From Solirubrobacter pauli (lineage in GTDB: Bacteria > Actinomycetota > Thermoleophilia > Solirubrobacterales > Solirubrobacteraceae), in assembly GCF_003633755.1 (NCBI RefSeq), contig NZ_RBIL01000002.1, forward strand, positions 1,798,001-1,862,000: a DNA stretch of 64,000 nt. Direction: 5' to 3'. The position numbers and the translations under genes are program-made. The notes beneath the pieces were generated by a model, which saw only the letters and a list, made by a program, of their open reading frames with translations, was not told the DNA's origin and did not search any database. Below are positions 58,730-64,000 of this stretch, one piece after another. How positions within the stretch are numbered: the stretch's first letter is position 1; every line of letters starts with the position of its first letter.

Positions 58730-59197
58730 ATGCCCCCAGTGACGCGATGGATCGTTCTCGCCGTGCTCGCCGCCGTCGGCGCCACGCTGCTGATCACCTG
58801 GCCCGAGGTCAAGGAGGAGACGGGGCCGCAGAAGGCCGCGTCGCTCTACGGCTTCCGGTGCAAGGCGCCGTGCGCGTACGGACCGTCGTACGTCGCCTAC
58901 CGGGCGAGCAAGCTGTTCGCCACCGACGTCAAGCCCGGCGCGTGGGAGGACAAGCCACTCAACCCGACGCCCTCGATCGGTGCGATCGCCGACTTCGGCG
59001 ACGGCCATGTCGCCTTCGTCGAGGACGTGCTGTCCTCCGGCGCGATCGAGATCAGCGAGCTGAGCGAGCGCACGCTGACGCGACGGACCGTCACGCTCGA
59101 CGACGGCTGGCCTCGCGGCTTCCGGCTGGTCGGCGCGCGGCCCGCGCCCGGCCCGGACGACGGTACCCCGCCGACCGGCGACCTCAGCGACATCTAG
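58730..59197 (+). CDS. Small secreted or anchored CHAP-like protein with displaced Cys
   Basis: A 155-residue protein with an N-terminal hydrophobic signal/anchor (about residues 5-23, TRWIVLAVLAAVGATLLITW). The core resembles a CHAP amidase domain: SYVAYRASKLF, then PTPSIGAIADFGDGHVAFVE, with the conserved His in GHVAFVE. In CHAP enzymes the catalytic Cys sits about four residues before the VAYR-like block. Here that position is Gly, and Cys residues occur a few residues earlier (CKAPCAYGP). It may be a degenerate or divergent peptidoglycan-related domain. Convergent to the cupin gene (4-bp overlap). Confidence 0.55.
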   Translation: MPPVTRWIVLAVLAAVGATLLITWPEVKEETGPQKAASLYGFRCKAPCAYGPSYVAYRASKLFATDVKPGAWEDKPLNPTPSIGAIADFGDGHVAFVEDVLSSGAIEISELSERTLTRRTVTLDDGWPRGFRLVGARPAPGPDDGTPPTGDLSDI

Positions 59198-59751
59198 CTC
59201 GGGCCGAACGGGCGCCGCGCCGGAACCCGCCGCACCGCTGGCAGGTCGCCGTACGCCTCGGAGTCCCGGGTGGTCGTGCGTTCCACGCTCGCGCCGTAGC
59301 GCGCCGCGGTCGCGTTCGCGATCCAGGTGACGGCGCGCCGGGGGTCCGGGCTGCCGAACATCAGGATCGCGCACGGCTCGTCGCCGGCGCCGACCGTGAT
59401 GTGCGCCGTTCCGGGCGGTGAGTGGAAGTAGTCCCACTGGCGCATCCGGCGCTCCTCGCCCTCGACGACGGCGACGCACTCGCCGCTCAACACGAGGAAG
59501 CCCTCCTGCGCGTCCTCCTCGTGGTAGTAGCCGTTGGACTCGCCCGGCTGGAAGACGTGCACGTGCACGCCGATGCCGGGGCCGTCGGGGTCCGCGTCCG
59601 GGGCGTTGAAGTCCCGCCACGTGCCGAATCCGGGCGCCGACTCCCAGGCGAGCCGGCCGAGGTTCGCGACGAACCAGCCGCCGTCGAGCGGAACCTGGCC
59701 CTCGGGCGTGACCTGCATCTGAGCCTCGCGCATGCGCGGTGTGTACCGCAC
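59194..59751 (-). CDS. Cupin-domain protein
   Basis: Cupin of 179-185 residues (GTG 59751 or ATG 59733). The metal-binding cupin motif 1 reads VHVFQPGESNGYYHEEDAQE and continues GFLVLSGEC; motif 2 is DYFHSPPGTAHITVGAG. It may be a small-molecule dioxygenase, isomerase or sensor. Its start directly follows the pucR stop, so the two are one operon next to polyamine genes. It is not assigned to a reaction. Confidence 0.8.
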   Translation of the reverse strand: MRYTPRMREAQMQVTPEGQVPLDGGWFVANLGRLAWESAPGFGTWRDFNAPDADPDGPGIGVHVHVFQPGESNGYYHEEDAQEGFLVLSGECVAVVEGEERRMRQWDYFHSPPGTAHITVGAGDEPCAILMFGSPDPRRAVTWIANATAARYGASVERTTTRDSEAYGDLPAVRRVPARRPFGPS

Positions 59752-61368
59752 CTACGTGCGCGCGCCGCGACGGAACCGTCGCGCGCGCACCGCGAGGTGC
59801 AGGCCGAGCACGACGTCCTCGTCCTCGAGCGAGACGCCGAGCGCCTCCTCGATCCGGCGCAGGCGCAGGTACAGCGACTGGCGCTCGAGGTGCAGCGCCC
59901 GCGCCGCCTCGGCCTTGCGCCCGCCCGCGGCCAGGTAGGCCTCGAGCGTGTCCAGGAGCACGCGGCCCCGCGGGGTGCCGTCGCCCAGGAGCGGGCCGAG
60001 CTGCTCGGCCACGAACGCCTCCAGCTCGGGTGTGTCGCGCAGCTCGTGCAGGAGGTCCGTGACGCCCGGGCGCCGCGCGTCGTACCAGCGCCGGACGTCG
60101 AGCGCCGTGGCCGCGCCCGCCGAGCGCCGGACCCGCCGCAGGCCCTGGCCCGCCGCCGCCCACGTGTCCGCCGGCCCGCCGACCGCGAGCGCGGCGTCGG
60201 CCGGGCCGAGCCCGTGCCGGTCGAGCGCGCCGTGGAACAGGTGGGCGACGTGCTCGACGAGCGCCTCGTCGTAGTCGCGCGAGCCGAGCGCGAGCAGCAC
60301 GAGCAGGTCGACGTCGCGCGGGCCGAGCAGGACCGCGAGGCCGGTCGACGCGAGCGCGCCGCGCAGATCACCGGACAGTCGCGTCCACGAGATCCCGTCG
60401 GCCCCTTCCGAGCGGCCGCGCGTGTAGGCGGGGCGGCGCCAGGCCGCGACCAGCGGCAGCAGCGCGCCGCGGCCGGTGCCCGGGAAGCCGAGCGCCTCGG
60501 CGCGACGGCGGGCGTCGGCCTCTTCCACGCGGCCGTCGGCCAGCTCGGACAGGAACGCGCCGCGCGAGCGGGCGCGCAGCTGCTCGTCGTGCTGCTGGGT
60601 GAGCAGGTCGATCGCCACCGCGAGCGCCGCGCGCTCGATCGCGACGCGGTCGAAGTCGTCGAGCCGGTGCTCCAGCGAGAGCGCCATCACGCGCCCCCAC
60701 GAGGAGTCCAGCAGCCGCACGTCCGCGCACAGCACGCCCTCGGCGGTCTCCCCGCGAGCCTCGGCGCGGTGCACGTCGGCCCACGCGGACAGCGCCAGAT
60801 CGTCACCGGGCGGTCCGCTCACGTAGTAGACGAGCGATCCGCCCGCGTCCTCGAGCACGACCGGGCTCTTCACGGCCGCGCACAGCTCGGCCAGGATCTC
60901 GGGCACGCCGCGCCCGCGCAGGATCAGCTCGGTGAAGCGCCGGTGGATCTCCTCGCCGCGGGCGAGCAGCGCGTACTGGGCGTTGATGACCGCCGCGTGC
61001 ACGGCCTCGGTGATCTCGATGAAGCGCACCGGGCGGTGGAACGCGATCACCGGCACCCCCGCCCGCGCGCAGCCGGCGACGACGGCCGGCGGGACGTCGC
61101 GCCACGTGCTCCCGAGCTCCACCGCCAGCGCGGCGACGCCCTGGTCGACCAGCGAGCGCGTCCATGCCGTCTGGTGCACGGGATCGCCCGCCGGGCCCAG
61201 TCCCGTCGTCAAGACGAGCTCGCCGCCCTTCAGCAGATCGTCGGGGTCGGGCATCTCGATCACGTGCGCCCAGCGGATCTGGCGGTCCAGAGCGGCATCG
61301 CCCACCACCACCTCGGGGAGTGCGCGTCGGACCACCGGCAGTTCGAGCACGTCGGCGAGGCTCAACAT
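59752..61368 (-). CDS. PucR-family transcriptional regulator
   Basis: A 538-residue activator-type protein. The N-terminal PucR-like domain spans about residues 1-125 (MLSLADVLELPVVRRALPEV, with WAHVIEMPDP and GGELVLTTG). The central region has a GGDEF-like or CdaR-type fold. A C-terminal HTH_30 lies at about 465-525 (AYLAAGGRKAEAARALHLER, then QSLYLRLRRIEEALG). PucR proteins respond to purine or amine substrates and often regulate adjacent catabolic genes. It is divergent from potA and followed at once by the cupin gene. Confidence 0.9.
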   Translation of the reverse strand: MLSLADVLELPVVRRALPEVVVGDAALDRQIRWAHVIEMPDPDDLLKGGELVLTTGLGPAGDPVHQTAWTRSLVDQGVAALAVELGSTWRDVPPAVVAGCARAGVPVIAFHRPVRFIEITEAVHAAVINAQYALLARGEEIHRRFTELILRGRGVPEILAELCAAVKSPVVLEDAGGSLVYYVSGPPGDDLALSAWADVHRAEARGETAEGVLCADVRLLDSSWGRVMALSLEHRLDDFDRVAIERAALAVAIDLLTQQHDEQLRARSRGAFLSELADGRVEEADARRRAEALGFPGTGRGALLPLVAAWRRPAYTRGRSEGADGISWTRLSGDLRGALASTGLAVLLGPRDVDLLVLLALGSRDYDEALVEHVAHLFHGALDRHGLGPADAALAVGGPADTWAAAGQGLRRVRRSAGAATALDVRRWYDARRPGVTDLLHELRDTPELEAFVAEQLGPLLGDGTPRGRVLLDTLEAYLAAGGRKAEAARALHLERQSLYLRLRRIEEALGVSLEDEDVVLGLHLAVRARRFRRGART

Positions 61369-61390
61369 GACGTTCTGTCAGTCATGATGG

Positions 61391-61432
61391 CGGAACATCC
61401 GACCCACTGTCCATTGCGACGGCTTGACGCAA
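61391..61432. promoter_or_regulatory. Candidate operator between pucR and potA
   Basis: The 101-bp divergent gap holds TTGCG (61414-61418) and CGCAA (61428-61432) as a 5-bp inverted repeat. GGCGGAACATCCGACC starts at 61390, and a similar GGCGGAACGTCGCGACC occurs at about 58642 upstream of the aminotransferase gene. Both could be binding sites of the PucR regulator (inference). SD AGGAAGGAG for potA follows at 61456-61464. Confidence 0.35.
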
Positions 61433-61469
61433 CCGGAAAGGTGGGCAACGGTCAGAGGAAGGAGCGAGG

Positions 61470-62561
61470 GTGGCAGCAACGGAGGCCGAGGCCGACATCC
61501 ATCTGGATGGCGTCAGCAAGCGCTTCGGGGAAATGACGGCGGTCGACGACCTCACGATGTCGATCCCGCGCGGGAGCTTCTACGCCATGCTCGGCCCGTC
61601 CGGGTGCGGCAAGACGACGACGCTGCGCATGATCGGCGGGTTCGAGGACCCGACGGCGGGCAAGGTCTACCTCGGCGGCGCCGACGTCACCCAGCACCCG
61701 CCGTACAAGCGCGACGTCAACACCGTCTTCCAGTCGTACGCGCTCTTCCCGCACCTGAGCGTCGAGAAGAACGTCGCGTTCGGCCTCGAGCGCAAGAAGA
61801 TCGGCAAGTCCGAGGCGCTCAAGCGCGCCCACGAGGCGCTCGAGCTGGTGCAGCTCGACCACGTCGGCAAGCGCAAGCCCGCGCAGCTCTCCGGCGGCCA
61901 GCAGCAGCGCGTGGCGCTCGCCCGCGCGCTGGTGAACCGACCCCGCGCGCTCCTGCTCGACGAGCCGCTCGGCGCGCTGGACCTGCGCCTGCGCAAGCAG
62001 CTGCAGATCGAGCTCAAGCGGATCCAGCAGGACGTCGGCATCACGTTCGTGCACGTGACCCACGATCAGGAGGAGGCCATGAGCATGGCCGACACGATCG
62101 CGGTCATGAACGGCGGCAAGATCGAGCAGGCGGGCTCGGCCACCGATCTCTACGAGCGCCCGCGCACCGCGTTCGTCGCCAACTTCCTCGGCATCTCGAA
62201 CCTGATCGACGCGAAGGTCACCGGCGACCAGCGCGTGACCACGCACGACGGCGCGCAGCTCCATGCGCCCGAGTGCGCCGGGCTCACCGGCGACGTGCGG
62301 ATCGGCGTGCGCCCGGAGAAGATCACGCTCGTCCCCGCCGGCGAGGCCGTGCCCGACGGGTCGAACGTCCTCAAGGGCAAGATCCTCGTGGCGGCGTTCC
62401 TCGGCGTCTCGATCCAGTACGTCATCCAGGCCGCCGGTGGCGAGGAGCTCAACGTGTTCGCGCAGAACTTCAGCGGCTCCGAGCCCGAGGCGCTGGCCGT
62501 CGGCCGCGAGGTGCAGCTCGTCTGGCGGCCGGAGCACACGTTCGTGGTGGAACGTGGCTGA
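61470..62561 (+). CDS. potA: Spermidine/putrescine ABC transporter ATP-binding protein
   Basis: Energises polyamine import. 363 residues: Walker A GPSGCGKTTTLRMIGGFEDP, signature LSGGQQQRVALARAL, Walker B RALLLDEPLGALDLRLRKQL, H-loop VHVTHDQEEAMSMAD, and a C-terminal TOBE domain (about residues 280-360). The GTG start at 61470 has a strong AGGAAGGAG site 5 nt upstream. The first of potA-potD-potB; its end overlaps potD by 8 bp. Substrate (polyamine) is inferred from the partner binding protein and catabolic neighbours. Confidence 0.93.
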   Translation: MAATEAEADIHLDGVSKRFGEMTAVDDLTMSIPRGSFYAMLGPSGCGKTTTLRMIGGFEDPTAGKVYLGGADVTQHPPYKRDVNTVFQSYALFPHLSVEKNVAFGLERKKIGKSEALKRAHEALELVQLDHVGKRKPAQLSGGQQQRVALARALVNRPRALLLDEPLGALDLRLRKQLQIELKRIQQDVGITFVHVTHDQEEAMSMADTIAVMNGGKIEQAGSATDLYERPRTAFVANFLGISNLIDAKVTGDQRVTTHDGAQLHAPECAGLTGDVRIGVRPEKITLVPAGEAVPDGSNVLKGKILVAAFLGVSIQYVIQAAGGEELNVFAQNFSGSEPEALAVGREVQLVWRPEHTFVVERG

Positions 62562-63705
62562 GCACACCCGCCGCCGGTTCCTCGGCCGCGGCGGCTCGCT
62601 GGCGCTGGCCTACGCGCTCGCGGGCTGCGGGATCGAGGGGACGCTCGAGCAGGCCGAGAAGGCCGCGACGCCGATCCCCGAGATCACCCACAAGAAGGTC
62701 CCGATCGGCAACTGGACGTTCTCGAACTGGCCGCTGTACATGGACAAGGCCATCCTCAAGGACTTCGACAAGCAGTTCGGCGGCCACGTCAAGTACGTCG
62801 AGGAGATCAACGACAACGACGAGTTCTACGGCAAGGTCCGCCAGCAGCTGCAGTCCGGCACCGCGATCGGGCGCGACATCGTGACGCTGACGGACTACAT
62901 GGCGGTCAAGTGGGTCCGCAACCGCTACGTCGAGCCGCTCGACAAGAAGAACATGCCGAACGTCGTCAAGAACCTCGTCGACAACCTCAAGTCGGTGCCG
63001 TACGACAAGAAGCGCGAGTTCACGGTGCCGTACCAGTCGGGCGCGATCGGGCTCGGGTACAACCCGAAGAAGACCGGCCGCAAGCTCAACTCGGTCAACG
63101 ACCTGTTCGACCCGGCGTTCAAGGGCCGCGTGACCATGTTCACCGAGCCCTACGACTCGGCCGGCACGACGTTGCTCGGCATGGGCATCGACCCGACGAC
63201 GGCCAAGATCGACCAGATCCTCGCCGCCATCGACAAGATCGGCAAGGCCGCCGACGCCGGCCAGTTCCGGCGCTTCACCGGCAACGACTACTCGACCGAC
63301 CTCGCGAAGGGCAACATCTGGGTCGCGCTCGCCTACTCGGGCGATCTCGTCCAGCTGCAGAGCGACAACCCGGAGCTGGAGTTCGTCTACCCCGACGAGG
63401 GCGCGATGACCTTCACGGACAACATGATGGTCCCGGCCAAGGCGGAGCACATCTACGCCGCCGAGACGATGATGAACTTCCTGTACGAGCCGGAGATCGC
63501 CGCCAAGCTCGCGATCTTCGTCAACTACCTCTCGCCGGTGAAGGGCGTCCAGGAGATCGTCCAGAAGACCGACCCGGACATCGCCGAGAACCCGCTGATC
63601 TTCCCGCCGGACGAGATCCGCGCGAAGCTGCATTCCTACCCCGCGCTCTCGGACTCCGACGAGCGGACCATGAAGGAGGCGATGGCGAAGGTGACGGGCG
63701 CCTGA
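62554..63705 (+). CDS. potD: Polyamine-binding lipoprotein of the ABC transporter
   Basis: Extracytoplasmic substrate-binding protein, 383 residues. The N-terminus has a twin-arginine-like RRRFLGRGG followed by a hydrophobic stretch and a lipobox LAGC, so it is likely a Tat-exported lipoprotein handled by LspA (3620-4069). NWPLYMDKAILKDFDKQFGG and the segment after PVPYQSGAIGLGYNPK resemble the PotD/PotF fold, as does GNIWVALAYSGDLVQL. GTG start at 62554 overlaps potA. The potB start overlaps its stop. Confidence 0.92.
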   Translation: MAEHTRRRFLGRGGSLALAYALAGCGIEGTLEQAEKAATPIPEITHKKVPIGNWTFSNWPLYMDKAILKDFDKQFGGHVKYVEEINDNDEFYGKVRQQLQSGTAIGRDIVTLTDYMAVKWVRNRYVEPLDKKNMPNVVKNLVDNLKSVPYDKKREFTVPYQSGAIGLGYNPKKTGRKLNSVNDLFDPAFKGRVTMFTEPYDSAGTTLLGMGIDPTTAKIDQILAAIDKIGKAADAGQFRRFTGNDYSTDLAKGNIWVALAYSGDLVQLQSDNPELEFVYPDEGAMTFTDNMMVPAKAEHIYAAETMMNFLYEPEIAAKLAIFVNYLSPVKGVQEIVQKTDPDIAENPLIFPPDEIRAKLHSYPALSDSDERTMKEAMAKVTGA

Positions 63706-64000
63706 TGAGCCTCAACACGCGCCGCAAGCTCCTCCCCTGGCTGTTCATCGGCCCCGGCCTGCTGTGGCTGCTGATCTTCTTCCTGTACCCGCTGCTCAAC
63801 CAGGCGTCCGTGTCGCTGATGACCGGCAACCCCGAGCAGGGCTACGAGCTGACGTGGGCGTTCCACAACTACTGGGACGCGATCTCCGAGTACAAGGAGC
63901 AGTTCGGCCGCTCGATCGCCTACGCGGGCATCTCGACGCTGCTGTGCCTGATCATCGGCTTCCCGCTCGCCTACTTCACGGCGTTCCACGCGGGCCGCTG
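63705..64000 (+). CDS. potB: Polyamine ABC transporter permease, 3' part outside window
   Basis: ATG 63705-63707 overlaps the potD stop by one base. About 98 codons are present, beginning MSLNTRRKLLPWLFIGPGLL. Hydrophobic segments (residues about 9-32 and 76-98) and the NYWDAISEYKEQFGRSIAYA loop match PotB-type permeases. The rest, including the EAA motif, and presumably a second permease potC, lie beyond the right edge. Confidence 0.9.
   Translation, partial: MSLNTRRKLLPWLFIGPGLLWLLIFFLYPLLNQASVSLMTGNPEQGYELTWAFHNYWDAISEYKEQFGRSIAYAGISTLLCLIIGFPLAYFTAFHAGR

Overview
The window is a high-GC chromosomal segment of an actinobacterium. Gene content, GC-rich codon use, SepF-type division genes, and the rRNA sequence suggest the Thermoleophilia/Solirubrobacterales; this placement is inference, and the 16S gene at about 28469-30012 would settle it. 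No transposase, integrase, phage gene, CRISPR array or tRNA gene was recognised. The layout is that of a core chromosome, with a few structured noncoding stretches.

1-8.7 kb (mostly minus strand): translation genes rpsB-tsf-pyrH, then a division/envelope operon yggS-sepF-proC-yggT-lspA-rluD. These are followed by an MFS exporter and a tRNA nucleotidyltransferase. 8.7-17 kb: a beta-propeller protein converges on a tightly overlapping operon murA-hisZ-hisG-hisD-hisB-hisH-hisA-(gap)-hisF. HisG is the short form that needs HisZ. MurA carries Asp in place of the catalytic Cys. 17-25 kb: HD-domain protein, isocitrate dehydrogenase-like enzyme, YbjN-like protein, a tiny signal-peptide-like gene behind a sigma28-like promoter, two large secreted proteins and an acetyltransferase. 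25-31.4 kb: one rRNA operon (16S-23S-5S, minus strand) without a spacer tRNA. Its processing stems, boxA-like site, candidate promoter and 44-bp leader repeats are visible. 31.4-36.5 kb: a class A penicillin-binding protein, an unusual nested inverted-repeat element, a 3-methyladenine DNA glycosylase and argH.

37-49.5 kb is a branched-chain amino acid region. An XRE-cupin regulator heads the operon leuC-leuD-leuB-ilvE-cimA, which carries what is needed to make 2-oxobutyrate through citramalate and to extend 2-oxoisovalerate. leuA lies apart behind its own leucine-rich leader peptide. A patatin-like protein and a GGDEF-EAL c-di-GMP enzyme sit between them. 49.5-53.2 kb: PPOX protein, ArsR-SulP pair, arginase-family enzyme and two small membrane proteins. 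53.2-64 kb: a secreted beta-propeller protein, then a polyamine uptake and catabolism locus: a flavin oxidase and class III aminotransferase, a PucR regulator with a cupin, and a divergent potA-potD-potB transporter cut by the window edge.

The points most worth a second look are: the sigma28-like mini-gene at 19.66-19.92 kb; the leuA leader peptide, whose leucine codons can pair with the leuA ribosome-binding region; the hairpin-in-inverted-repeat element at 33.95-34.37 kb; the autoregulatory-looking operator of the leu operon; MurA Asp117; and a recurrent 9-10 nt spacing between TANNNT hexamers and start codons that points to leaderless transcripts.
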